A DNA stretch of 52,485 nt from Paenibacillus oralis (GTDB lineage: Bacteria; Bacillota; Bacilli; Paenibacillales; Paenibacillaceae), in assembly GCF_003863965.1 (NCBI RefSeq), contig NZ_RRCN01000002.1, positions 1-52,485 of the forward strand. Reading direction: 5' to 3'. Positions 7,504 through 14,900 of the stretch are shown in pieces; position 1 is the stretch's first letter, and every line of letters begins with the position of its first letter. The position numbers were made by a program, and so were the translations under genes. The notes under the pieces are model-generated. The model ran no database searches. It saw only the letters and a program-made list of their open reading frames with translations, and was not told the DNA's origin.

Positions 7504-7836
7504 TTAGTGTTTCAACATTTCACGCAAAACCCGGAAGGCTCGTTCCTGATCCTGCACGTTCTGCTCTTTGAGGAGCATCACGGATTGCCATATCCATTCA
7601 TCCTGTTTTAGATGCTCAAACGGATCGCGTTCACTGAACAAGGCATAAACGTTTATATGTAGCGCATCGGCTATTTTTTCCAAGGTTTGAAGCTGTATGT
7701 TTTGTTCGCCGCGTTCGACGCGACCGATATAGGTTCCTTGCGATTCTAGCACTTCCGCCAATTGCTCTTGGGTCCAACCCCTCAATGTGCGGTAGTGCCG
7801 TATCTGCTCTCCTATCGTTTTGGCTAGATGACTCAC
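7504..7836 (-). CDS. XRE-family transcriptional regulator
   Basis: A 110-residue protein with an N-terminal HTH_3 domain (residues ~8-64: IRHYRTLRGWTQEQLAEVLESQ split by GTYIGRVERGEQ, then LQTLEKIADALHI), the cro/cI-like DNA-binding fold. The rest is a short helical tail. It starts at GTG 7836 with an AGAGGTG site upstream. It is paired in tandem with a second XRE gene at 7994-8317, and a GTTCAA/TTGAAC dyad lies upstream in its promoter region, a plausible autoregulatory operator. The target genes are unknown. Confidence 0.85.
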   Translation of the reverse strand: MSHLAKTIGEQIRHYRTLRGWTQEQLAEVLESQGTYIGRVERGEQNIQLQTLEKIADALHINVYALFSERDPFEHLKQDEWIWQSVMLLKEQNVQDQERAFRVLREMLKH

Positions 7837-7905
7837 GCTGGTCGTTCACCTCTTTCTACTAAGAAGTGTAGACCAACGATATGATGCGCTTGGAGAGTAT
7901 CGAAA

Positions 7906-7932
7906 GTTCAAATATATAAAATATAATTGAAC
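7906..7932. promoter_or_regulatory. Inverted repeat, possible operator of the XRE gene
   Basis: GTTCAA and TTGAAC arms are separated by 15 A/T bases (ATATATAAAATATAA), 70-95 bases upstream of the 7836 start. The AT-rich spacer would overlap the -10 region. Operator function is inferred. Confidence 0.4.
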
Positions 7933-7993
7933 TCAAGGGTTCTTTTGGTGTATACTTTCCACATCTTGGGATTTCAAACGCGTCCTTATTTCC

Positions 7994-8317
7994 TCATTGG
8001 GACCGGAACATTTCTCGTGCGATATTGAGTACCTTTTTACGATCCAATGGGTCACGGCTCATTAAGAGAGCCAACATTTCAATAATGGTTTCATCCTCCG
8101 GTCCGTCGAGCTGTAGCATCCGGAACAAGTCGGTTCGACAAGCTTGCGCGATTCGATCTAGGGTTTGAATGGTTACATTGCGCTGTCCGCGTTCCAGGGA
8201 GCTGATATAGGTATAACTGGTTCCGATCAGTTCGGACAATTCCTCTTGCGTCAAGTCCTGGCTTAATCGGGTGTGCCGGACGGCATTGCCCACCCGTTGC
8301 AATGTTGTATACGCCAC
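7994..8317 (-). CDS. XRE-family transcriptional regulator
   Basis: A 107-residue protein with an HTH_3 domain (LSQDLTQEELSELIGTSYTY split, then ISSLERGQRNVTIQTLDRIAQA) and a short C-terminal helical extension (DPLDRKKVLNIAREMF). The start is GTG at 8317, chosen because AAAGGAG lies ten bases upstream; an ATG 16 codons earlier lacks a ribosome binding site. Divergent from the small membrane protein genes at 8488-9025, so it may repress them from the shared AT-rich intergenic region. Similar in style, but not sequence, to the XRE protein at 7504. Confidence 0.85.
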   Translation of the reverse strand: MAYTTLQRVGNAVRHTRLSQDLTQEELSELIGTSYTYISSLERGQRNVTIQTLDRIAQACRTDLFRMLQLDGPEDETIIEMLALLMSRDPLDRKKVLNIAREMFRSQ

Positions 8318-8487
8318 GGTTGTTACACTCCTTTCTATCCATTTGAGTGTAAGCAACTTGGGCATAACTATGCAGAGTACTAAGAGATAATTTTTTTGAT
8401 GTAAACTTATTTTATAAGATAAAATGTACTCTAAAAGTTTTGTTTTTTCTCATGTTATGTAACTTAAAAGATAATCGGGGGGAGATC

Positions 8488-8628
8488 GTGTGGAATATCC
8501 TGGTTCCAAACTTGACGAAACCGGCAGACATCCTCTTGCTGCTGCTATTGTTGATGATCCTGCTGTTTTTCGCGATTTGGCAGGAGGAGGGGAAGGCCAA
8601 GGCGACGCGGCAAAAAGATGGGAAGTGA
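8488..8628 (+). CDS. Very small membrane protein (46 aa)
   Basis: The GTG start has a strong GGGGGGAG site four bases upstream. The product has one long hydrophobic helix (DILLLLLLLMILLFFAIW, residues ~13-30) and a short basic tail (KAKATRQKDGK). It overlaps the next gene by four bases (GTGA), indicating translational coupling. No family recognised. Confidence 0.55.
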   Translation: MWNILVPNLTKPADILLLLLLLMILLFFAIWQEEGKAKATRQKDGK

Positions 8629-8861
8629 AGGCGTCCGATGACGAAGACCGCTCATACCTGAATGTTTGGGACTTCTACCAGACTTTGCCCCGGCCGCGTT
8701 CGGTTTGGATGGAGATAGAAGAGGAACCGATCGCTTGGTACTGGAAGCTGTGGGGTTATGGCGGTATGGCTGTCGCTTATTCCGGCTTTGTTGGTTATAT
8801 CGTGCTTACCTTTTGGGCCATGATCTACTACGCTTATCAATTCGTTTCATTTGCACTTTAG
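8625..8861 (+). CDS. Small membrane protein (78 aa)
   Basis: Starts at GTG overlapping the stop of the previous gene. An acidic hydrophilic N-terminus (KASDDEDRSYLNVWDFYQ) is followed by a tryptophan-rich stretch (IAWYWKLWGYGG) and one or two membrane helices (MAVAYSGFVGYIVLTFW, MIYYAYQFVSF). It is the middle gene of a three-gene set of tiny membrane proteins. No family recognised. Confidence 0.55.
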   Translation: MKASDDEDRSYLNVWDFYQTLPRPRSVWMEIEEEPIAWYWKLWGYGGMAVAYSGFVGYIVLTFWAMIYYAYQFVSFAL

Positions 8862-8872
8862 GAGGGAAGGCA

Positions 8873-9025
8873 ATGTTTTCCGAACTATTATTCAACATGT
8901 CTCCTGCCGGAAGAGCTGCCATTTTTGTCTTTGGTGTCATCTGTTTTAGCTTGTTATATGTCCTGGACCGGCAGGCAGTCAAACGCCGGAAGCAAGAGGG
9001 GCGAGATTCTTCTAAATCAGACTAA
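8873..9025 (+). CDS. Very small membrane protein (50 aa)
   Basis: ATG preceded by AGGAGGG eight bases upstream. One membrane helix (AAIFVFGVICFSLLYVL) then a strongly basic tail (RQAVKRRKQEGR). Last of the three-gene set, 11 bases after the previous stop. No family recognised; the single-helix plus basic-tail shape is also seen in small toxins and in regulatory membrane peptides. Confidence 0.55.
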   Translation: MFSELLFNMSPAGRAAIFVFGVICFSLLYVLDRQAVKRRKQEGRDSSKSD

Positions 9026-10195
9026 TCCGGATGGTTCGGACACGGCCGTTCAATGCTTCGACGAATAGATCGTGCGCCAACGGATCGCAGCTCGCTCCGG
9101 AAGGCCGGTGACTTGAAGTAGACGCATAGGGTTGCTAACGGCCACCGGCATACCGTTATGGGAGGCTTTGCGTCCAATGCCGCACCAAGGGGGCGGTTTT
9201 GTCATTTCCGGCTGTTCTACCCTTTTTTGAGCTTCGGCCTTGCGCCTGGGGCTCTTTTTTTGTTCCGCAGCTTCATGCGGTTCACGTTTGGCATAAACCG
9301 GATCGTTCGGCTTTTTTTGCGGAATGGATCTTCTGCAGCCGGAAAGAGCTGCGTGGATCTCGGCGGAAAGCCGAACGTTTTTTTGTGGCCATTGGATCCA
9401 AAATCATCAGAATCCGAATGAAGGAAACCGGTTCCCCCGGTTCACCGGCCCTAAATCCCAAGCGACCCCGGAAAGACGCCGGGTTCCATTGGGATTTTTA
9501 ACGGGCCTCGCAGGGAAGCAAAAGCGTTTCTCGGGGTAACGCTCGATCCATCATGGGCGCTCTCGCTTACGCTGCCGCACCCATCATGGCTCTACGGGGC
9601 AGGGCGGCACCATGATTCCATTTCGCTGACGCTCCATTTCATCATCGTGCCAAAAGCGATTCGGGCAGGTCGGGGAAGCCAAAAGCTTTGCAAGCGGGTT
9701 CCAGGAAGCAAAAACGGCCTGGCAGCGCAGGGGTACTTTCGTCGCGCGGGCCTTGCTCCTTCCGTTTTTCAAGGCCCACATCCTGTACACCGCAGCCGAT
9801 CCGTCGCATGGGAGCATATCCGAACCGTGGCTGGCAAGGGTAGTCAAATTTTTTTGAGAAGAGCGCTCAAAAAATTTTGCCTATCCCTGACGGGCAGACC
9901 CTTGCCAGCCAGAACCGGATATGCTCTAAAATCTGCGACGGCTGCGGTATACAGGATGTACCTGTTCCTTGAAAACTCCATACGCAAGACCAGGAAGCAC
10001 GAAGGAAGGCCCTACGCTCCAAACCTTGAAAGAAGACGCTCCGCGCTGGCTCGACCGGCAAGCGGGACCAGGATGAGGGTTTCAGGGCCAAAAAGTCAAG
10101 TCAATGAAGAAAAAAACGGGATGGACAAGCAAAGGGATTCGGCCGCATCCGCGCGATTTTAGCCGGATATTGGCGGCGTGAAAGGAGGTGAGAGC
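9026..10195. other. About 1.2 kb without a convincing gene
   Basis: Open frames here lack ribosome binding sites, have no recognisable domains and overlap on both strands. The sequence is GC-rich with many short repeated and palindromic pieces (for example ATGG-flanked CGCTCTCGCTTACGC and CGCTGACGCTCC blocks near 9555-9640). Its one clear structure is the long imperfect inverted repeat at 9748-9990. Confidence 0.5.
9748..9990. repeat. Long imperfect inverted repeat (about 110-120 bp arms)
   Basis: The left arm contains CATCCTGTACACCGCAGCCG, GAGCATATCCGAACC and GGCTGGCAAGGGT in order. The right arm has the complements of CATCCTGTATACCGCAGCCG, GAGCATATCCGGTTC and GGCTGGCAAGGGT in the same nested order. 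The centre is an A/T-rich perfect hairpin (TTTTTTGAG/CTCAAAAAA). Arms differ by substitutions and small gaps. It could be a single-strand origin, a recombination target or a decayed inverted duplication. Confidence 0.65.
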
Positions 10196-10360
10196 ATGCG
10201 GGGAGCAAACGAGCTGCGCGAAAAAATCGAAGCGGTGCGCGCGGAATTGAACACGCTTGCGAAACAGGTAGGTGCGATGGCGAAAGAAGTGCTTTTGAAG
10301 TCGCAAGAATTGGACGAGCTGCTAAACGAATACAACCGAGCTTTGAAAAAGGGAGAGTGA
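10196..10360 (+). CDS. Spo0E-like sporulation regulatory protein
   Basis: A 54-residue helical protein with the Spo0E family signature SQELDELLNEY (residues ~39-49) preceded by an amphipathic first helix (LREKIEAVRAELNTLAKQ). Spo0E-type proteins dephosphorylate Spo0A~P and delay sporulation; the SQELD motif contacts Spo0A. AAAGGAGG lies eight bases before the ATG at 10196; an earlier in-frame ATG is less well placed. It is followed six bases later by the next gene. Finding one on a mobile replicon suggests that the element modulates host sporulation timing. Confidence 0.75.
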   Translation: MRGANELREKIEAVRAELNTLAKQVGAMAKEVLLKSQELDELLNEYNRALKKGE

Positions 10361-10366
10361 GCAGGT

Positions 10367-10651
10367 ATGAGGATTCATGTTTTCCGAGGCAAGTTTCCGC
10401 TCGGGCAGGTGTACACCACGCCGGGCGCGCTAGAGGTTGTCAGCGAGGATGAACGCATATCCGCGCTGACCCGGCATATTGGCGGCGATTGGGGCGACGT
10501 CTGCGATGACGACCGGGCCGCTAATGACGAGGCGCTGCAAATGGGGGAACGACTGCTGTCGGTTTATCACACGGCGGCAGGCGTCACATTCTGGATTATA
10601 ACGGAACGCGACCGAAGCGCGACCACGTTTTTATTACCTTCCGAATATTAA
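10367..10651 (+). CDS. Conserved plasmid protein of unknown function (94 aa)
   Basis: Soluble 94-residue protein starting MRIHVFRGKFPLGQVYTTPG, with an acidic middle (GDWGDVCDDDRAANDEAL) and an aromatic beta-like end (GVTFWIITERDRSATTFLLP). The pattern resembles small accessory proteins that accompany ArdC on Firmicute plasmids and ICEs, but I cannot name a domain. In operon with the Spo0E-like gene and followed by a terminator. Confidence 0.6.
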   Translation: MRIHVFRGKFPLGQVYTTPGALEVVSEDERISALTRHIGGDWGDVCDDDRAANDEALQMGERLLSVYHTAAGVTFWIITERDRSATTFLLPSEY

Positions 10652-10683
10652 AAGGCCCGTTTGCTTTAGGGAGCAATCGGACC

Positions 10684-10722
10684 GGGGCGAAGAAATTTTG
10701 CGAACCCCTTCGCCCCTCTATT
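10684..10722 (+). terminator. Rho-independent terminator
   Basis: GGGGCGAAG/CTTCGCCCC stem with a loop of about 15 nt, followed by TCTATTTTA, between the 10367-10651 gene and ardC. Confidence 0.75.
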
Positions 10723-10750
10723 TTACCACATGTAAAGGAGAGGGCAAAAC

Positions 10751-11590
10751 ATGAGCCAAAAAATTTATGAAATGGTGACGGAACGCATTGTCAAGCTGCT
10801 CGAAAGCGGCGTCGTGCCGTGGCGTAGGCCATGGAGAAGCGGCGCGGCGGTGAACTGGCTCACGCAAAAGCCGTATCGGGGCATTAACGCGCTGCTGCTT
10901 GAGGCTGGGGAGTATGCCACATTCAAGCGGATCACCGAGGCTGGCGGCACCGTCAAGAAGGGTGCAAAAGGCGAAATCGTCGTTTTCTGGAAGTGGCTGG
11001 AGAAGAAGGACGAGGAAACCGGCGAGACGGAGAAAATACCGCTTTTACGCTATTACAAGGTGTTCAATATTGCCACGCAATGCGAAGGACTGGAAAGCAG
11101 ACGGAACAGCGAACCGGCGTATGAGCATGACCCTATTGAGGAAGCCGAACGGCTTGTAACCGGCTATGCGGACCGGCCACCTATTCATTTCGCGCCGGGC
11201 CGGGCGTTCTATCGGCCGGGGGATGACATGATCAGCGTTCCGCCGATAGCGGATTACAAGCAGCCCGAGGAATATTACTGCACGCTGTTTCATGAACTGG
11301 TGCATTCGACCGGCCATACCCAGCGGCTGAACCGGTCCGGCATTACGGAGCTGGCCGCATTCGGTGACGAGAATTACAGCAAAGAGGAGTTGATAGCCGA
11401 GATCGGCGCGGCCATGATGTGCGGCGTCTGCGGCATCGACAATACGACCATTGAAAACAGCGCGTCCTATATTAACGGTTGGCTGCGGGCGCTCAAAGAC
11501 GATCAACGCATGATTGTGCTGGCCGCAGGTAAGGCGCAGCGCGCCGCGGACTACATGCAGGGCATCAGCTTCACGGACGGCGAGGAATAG
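10751..11590 (+). CDS. ArdC-like antirestriction / ssDNA-binding zincin protein
   Basis: The 279-residue protein has the two parts of ArdC: an N-terminal ssDNA-binding domain (residues ~1-115, VVPWRRPWRSGAAVNWLTQK, then YRGINALLL and YYKVFNIAT) and a C-terminal zincin-like metallopeptidase domain with HELVHSTGH near residue 180 and a distant glutamate in KEELIAEIGAAMM. ArdC proteins coat incoming single-stranded plasmid DNA and protect it from restriction in the recipient. AAAGGAG lies before the ATG. Its own terminator-flanked unit lies in the plasmid accessory block, consistent with an early-transferred region. Confidence 0.85.
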   Translation: MSQKIYEMVTERIVKLLESGVVPWRRPWRSGAAVNWLTQKPYRGINALLLEAGEYATFKRITEAGGTVKKGAKGEIVVFWKWLEKKDEETGETEKIPLLRYYKVFNIATQCEGLESRRNSEPAYEHDPIEEAERLVTGYADRPPIHFAPGRAFYRPGDDMISVPPIADYKQPEEYYCTLFHELVHSTGHTQRLNRSGITELAAFGDENYSKEELIAEIGAAMMCGVCGIDNTTIENSASYINGWLRALKDDQRMIVLAAGKAQRAADYMQGISFTDGEE

Positions 11591-11657
11591 CAGCCAAGGC
11601 AACCGACAAATCGGGGGCCTTGGCCCCCATATCCAAATAGGAAGGGAATGGGCAGCG

Positions 11658-11954
11658 ATGCAAACGGTGACGTATCCGGATTACGTGTTTTTTTGCAAGG
11701 CGTTTCAGGAATGGAATTTGTTCGATTTCGAGGAAAGCGACATCAAGCAGGAGCCGGGGGAAACGCCGTCCTATACGTATGACGCCACGTTTCGGGACGA
11801 GAGCAATTATAAAACGAATGTCGTCATTTCCTTTGATGGCGCGGCGATTACATGGGCGATTGCGGACGGCTGGGAAGATGCGCACGAAGAAATTAACACG
11901 CTCTATGATTCCATGATGCAATTGAAAGCCAGCGGCCGGCAGCTCGTTTTGTAA
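11658..11954 (+). CDS. Conserved plasmid protein of unknown function (98 aa)
   Basis: Starts MQTVTYPDYVFFCKAFQEW with GAAGGGA upstream. Alternating beta-like segments (YTYDATFRD, YKTNVVISFDGAAITWAIADGW) and an acidic surface; a small antirestriction-like or DUF-type accessory protein is possible but no domain is recognised. Flanked by two GC-rich hairpins, GGGGGCC/GGCCCCC at about 11612-11630 and GGGGGGCTACTAGCCCCCC at about 11964-11982, which probably isolate its transcript. Confidence 0.55.
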   Translation: MQTVTYPDYVFFCKAFQEWNLFDFEESDIKQEPGETPSYTYDATFRDESNYKTNVVISFDGAAITWAIADGWEDAHEEINTLYDSMMQLKASGRQLVL

Positions 11955-12011
11955 AGCACGGCCGGGGGGCTACTAGCCCCCCGGACCCCCACACGAAAGG
12001 AAGGAAAACCG

Positions 12012-12602
12012 ATGCACTATGAAAGCTCTACCGAGACGGCAAAAAAAATCCGGGCGGCGCTGCGGCGCGCCTTTCCGGGGCAAGCCTTTTCCGTGCGTTC
12101 GTCGGCCGATAGCGTTTCAGTGAGTTGGGAGGACGGGCCGTTTGTGCCGGACGTGGAAAACGTGCTGGATGCCTTTCAGAGCTACGAGACACGGCGCAGC
12201 AGCGGCGAGGATCGCCGTGAGGCGGTCGGCTATGGTTGGGAGGGGCGGCGCATTGTCGGGGCGCAGTATTTGCGCACAAGCCGCCGCTTGAGCGCTGCGA
12301 GACGCGCCCGCGTAGCCGAGCATTTGGCCAAACAGGGCGTATCGATGCAGGATGCCACCAAGCCCCTTTTATTGGCCGCTGAACGGGAGATCATCAACCA
12401 GCAGACGCATTCCGTCCTTGAACAAATGGAGGCTTGGGAAGCCGCCTGGAGCGAGTACATGCACCGGCTGCGGCGGCTTGAGGACTTGGCGGCCCAAGGG
12501 CGCTACGGCTATCAGCTCCGCATGCCGCGCGCTGCCCTTGGCCGGGCCATCCAGCGGCTGCGGGCGCTCGACCCGGATTTTTGCCGCCGCCTGCATATTT
12601 AG
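12012..12602 (+). CDS. LPD29-domain-like protein
   Basis: The N-terminal half (ESSTETAKKIRAALRRAFPG, then FSVRSSADSVSVSWEDGP and VENVLDAFQSYE) matches the large polyvalent-protein-associated domain LPD29 found in plasmid and phage polyvalent proteins. The C-terminal half is helical and arginine-rich (EYMHRLRRLEDLAAQGRYG). Such proteins are thought to enter or act in the recipient with ssDNA. Start has GAAAGGAAGGAAA upstream. A further GC hairpin (GGGGGGC/GCCCCCC) follows the stop. Confidence 0.7.
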   Translation: MHYESSTETAKKIRAALRRAFPGQAFSVRSSADSVSVSWEDGPFVPDVENVLDAFQSYETRRSSGEDRREAVGYGWEGRRIVGAQYLRTSRRLSAARRARVAEHLAKQGVSMQDATKPLLLAAEREIINQQTHSVLEQMEAWEAAWSEYMHRLRRLEDLAAQGRYGYQLRMPRAALGRAIQRLRALDPDFCRRLHI

Positions 12603-12747
12603 ACGCCCACATGATCGCCGCTTTTGGCGCGGCCGGGGGGCTTTCCGCCCCCCGGACCCCCCGGCCTGCTCCCAAACCCCGACGACCGCGCATTCTGCGC
12701 CGTCGCCGCTTACCTCAACGGATCAGCCGAAGTCCGGTTTATTTAGT

Positions 12748-13040
12748 GTAAACATCGTAAACGGTGTAAACATAATATGTTTACAGGGTTTAAATGTTTG
12801 CAAAACGGAAAAGATAGAATCAAGACTGTTTACTTTGTAATCTATGTAAACATATTGAAAAATGAGGATTCAAACGTTTACAGAATGTCAGGAATCGAAC
12901 AAGAGGGGTTCCGGGTTTTTGGGGGAAGGTTGAGGGAGTGCAGCCGAGGTCGCGCGGTGGTTTCTTTTATTCGTTAAAATTATGTTGTAAACAGTGTAAA
13001 CATGGTAAACATTATATGGTATAATAAAGAAAAGTAAACA
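12748..13040. promoter_or_regulatory. Cluster of GTAAACA sites upstream of the KfrA-like gene
   Basis: GTAAACA/TGTTTAC occurs around eleven times in direct and inverted orientation: tight groups at 12748-12784 and 12985-13040 and scattered copies between. The downstream group overlaps a TATAAT at 13020-13025, the likely -10 of the KfrA-like gene. This looks like a multi-site operator or an iteron/partition site. Confidence 0.65.
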
Positions 13041-13056
13041 AGGGAGCGTGAAGCGC

Positions 13057-13986
13057 ATGTCCATGAATGAACCAACAAAAGGGCCAACCGTCACGAAATC
13101 GATCCGGGTACGTCCTGAAATCAAACAAAAGGTTGAGGAATTGTTTGCGGAAAGCGGTTTGCCCACAGAAGGCGAGTTTTTGGAATACATGGCGCAGCTC
13201 GTCGAGATGCAGCAGCTCAAAGAAGGCGTTGCTGCGGGCTATCGCAAACTGTTGGAAGAACGTGAATACCACAAGCGCCGCGACGAAGAAATCTTTATGA
13301 TGATGATTCAGTCAGAGGCGGCAGCGCGGTTGGAGCTTACACAGGGGCATGAGGCGGTATTGGCCGAGCGAAATGCGGCATTTCTGGCGCAGGAGCAAAC
13401 CATTGCCGATATGACGATTGAAATGAAGCAGCTCAAGGATGAAGGCGGGCGCTTGAGCAAAGAAAACAGCGACCAAGCGAAGCAGATTGCGCAATACGAG
13501 GATAACACCAAAAAGTCTAATTTGCTCCTGGAGCAGTACGAGGAGAAGAACAAGGCTTTGAGCGCGCAGCTCACCGATTTTCAAGCGACGATGGACGAAA
13601 ATAAGGAACTGCACCGGCAAGTGGACGAGCTGTCGAGGCAAGCGGAGAAACAAACCGACCAAATCGCATCGCTCGAACGGGAACAACAACGCATCGAGCA
13701 GCAGCATGCGGAGCGGATCGCGCAACTGGAGGCGCGTCATGCGGAAGAACTGGAACGCCTCAAAGAAAAGCTCGATGTGCAGCGGGAGCGCGAGTTGGTT
13801 CAGGCGCGGAGCGAGTACCAAGAGAAGTTAGAGAAAGTTAGCGCGGAAGCGACGGCGAAGCAGCAGGAGTCAACGACGCAAATCACGAAATTATATGATC
13901 AGATTAATGAGCTTCGGGAGCAATTACAAGCGCAAGGGCGTTCCGCTGCATCGAAAGGTCGGGGCGGGGATAAGCAACAACAATAA
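13057..13986 (+). CDS. KfrA-like coiled-coil DNA-binding protein
   Basis: The 309-residue protein has a short N-terminal DNA-binding-like domain (KSIRVRPEIKQKVEELFAES, then GLPTEGEFLEYMAQL) and then some 230 residues of almost continuous coiled coil (QALRRQ/ELE heptads, high Glu, Gln, Arg, Lys). This is the layout of plasmid KfrA, which represses its own promoter and forms a filament assisting stable inheritance. The ATG at 13057 is preferred since GGGAG lies ten bases upstream; the GTG at 13048 is too close to it. The upstream GTAAACA cluster is the obvious candidate operator. Confidence 0.65.
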   Translation: MSMNEPTKGPTVTKSIRVRPEIKQKVEELFAESGLPTEGEFLEYMAQLVEMQQLKEGVAAGYRKLLEEREYHKRRDEEIFMMMIQSEAAARLELTQGHEAVLAERNAAFLAQEQTIADMTIEMKQLKDEGGRLSKENSDQAKQIAQYEDNTKKSNLLLEQYEEKNKALSAQLTDFQATMDENKELHRQVDELSRQAEKQTDQIASLEREQQRIEQQHAERIAQLEARHAEELERLKEKLDVQRERELVQARSEYQEKLEKVSAEATAKQQESTTQITKLYDQINELREQLQAQGRSAASKGRGGDKQQQ

Positions 13987-14031
13987 AGGAGGCCGGATCG
14001 GCGCGAGGTGAAGGCGAGAAACCGCCTGAAG

Positions 14032-14073
14032 TGCCGAACGATTCTTCCACTCCTGAAGATCCACTGTTCGGCA
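14032..14073. terminator. Stem-loop after the KfrA-like gene
   Basis: TGCCGAAC/GTTCGGCA 8-bp stem with a 26-nt loop, 45 bases after the stop. There is no proper T-run, so termination is only likely. Confidence 0.4.
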
Positions 14074-14105
14074 TTTGAAAGTTAGTAGAGTGATCAGAAC
14101 GGACA

Positions 14106-14114
14106 TGCTATAAT
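14106..14114 (+). promoter_or_regulatory. Extended -10 promoter for the small hydrophobic peptide
   Basis: TGCTATAAT gives an extended -10 (TG-n-TATAAT). No good -35 lies 17 bases upstream. Transcription would start near 14121, leaving about 65 nt of leader before the ATG at 14188. Confidence 0.5.
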
Positions 14115-14187
14115 CGACTCTATGGACTTTGAATAGTGGTGGATGTTTTCGGACCACGGCACAGCTTCCCGAAAGGGGGTGACGCCG

Positions 14188-14322
14188 ATGGTCGCACTTG
14201 TGGCGTTTTATGATGTGCTGCGTTGGACCGTAACGATACTAAGCCTTGTGTTTGGTATCCGGAAACTCTATCGCTGGGCGCGTCGTAAGTTTCGTAGCAA
14301 GCGAAAAACCACCGCTAAGTAG
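14188..14322 (+). CDS. Small hydrophobic basic-tailed peptide, possible type I toxin
   Basis: A 44-residue peptide starts at ATG with GAAAGGGGGTG upstream. It has one membrane helix (RWTVTILSLVFGI, residues ~12-24) and a very basic tail (RKLYRWARRKFRSKRK). Its last codons lie in the left arm of a strong hairpin (14299-14352). Hydrophobic helix, basic tail, own promoter and an immediate 3' hairpin are the usual layout of type I toxins of the TxpA/BsrG/holin-like kind, which are silenced by an antisense RNA. No homolog is recognised by sequence and the antisense promoter is not clear. Confidence 0.5.
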   Translation: MVALVAFYDVLRWTVTILSLVFGIRKLYRWARRKFRSKRKTTAK

Positions 14323-14352
14323 GTTGGAGACCCTAAACGGTGGTTTTCGCTT
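14299..14352. terminator. Strong hairpin overlapping the 3' end of the small peptide gene
   Basis: AAGCGAAAAACCACCG pairs with CGGTGGTTTTCGCTT across a 23-nt loop, with one bulged A. The left arm encodes the last residues of the peptide. It could terminate transcription on both strands. Confidence 0.65.
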
Positions 14353-14840
14353 GAACTAGCTATTTAGTTTCACGCGCGCCGTGGTGATCCACAGCCTTTC
14401 GGGTCCTAAGAGTCTTTACCGTTCGCAGCGTGAAGGCTCTTCTTAGTATACGGATCAACGTGCGAGCCTTATACCAGTAACAAGGTTGGTGACCATCGTA
14501 CTCACATCTTTATACCCGTTATTTTATCACGTCATACCATGTCATGCAACGTATAAAGGCTTGTGTGGGGCTTTCGCCGTGGCCGCGTATGAAGCAGGCA
14601 AGAGAGCCGTCCAGGGCGCGTCAGCGGCGGTAGCGAACCCTTGACGAGCGGTTCCGACCGCCGACGCTATGCGATGCCATGCAACCCCTTGCATGGCCCG
14701 CCCCCTTTTGGGCGGGGGGGGCGGGTGTGCAGAGGGCGCAAGCCCTTTGCGTTCCCCCGTTCCGGGGGCGGAGGGGGAGCTTTTAATACATGACTGGGCT
14801 ATGCTATGATTGAATCATCTAACTGAAACGTAAACTTGAA
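14353..14840. other. Gene-free GC-rich region with several hairpins
   Basis: No frame with a convincing start lies here. From 14690 to 14785 there are stacked hairpins (GCCCGCCCCC/GGGCGGGGGG; CCCCCG/CGGGGG; AGGGCGCAAGCCCT). The AGGGCGCAAG block read on the minus strand gives TTGCGCCCT, loosely like the nic region of RSF1010/pSK41-type oriT sequences. That resemblance is weak and is noted only as a lead. Confidence 0.4.
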
Positions 14841-14845
14841 CACTA

Positions 14846-14859
14846 AAACTGAACAGTTT
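14846..14859. promoter_or_regulatory. AAACTG-AA-CAGTTT dyad upstream of parA
   Basis: A perfect 6-bp inverted repeat with a 2-bp spacer lies 41 bases before parA. The surrounding TAAAACTGAACAGT is identical to part of the 39-bp coding repeats in the next-but-one reading frame (15790-16293) and also occurs near the start of that gene (about 15735). It is a candidate operator/centromere core for the partition system. Confidence 0.5.
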
Positions 14860-14900
14860 ATCTGAATAAGAAAACTATTACATGAAAGAAGGTTGAAAGT

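Noticed and set aside
9584..10162. Protein genes on both strands in the 9-10 kb region
   Set aside because: Frames overlap the long inverted repeat on both strands, lack start signals and have no domain-like sequence.
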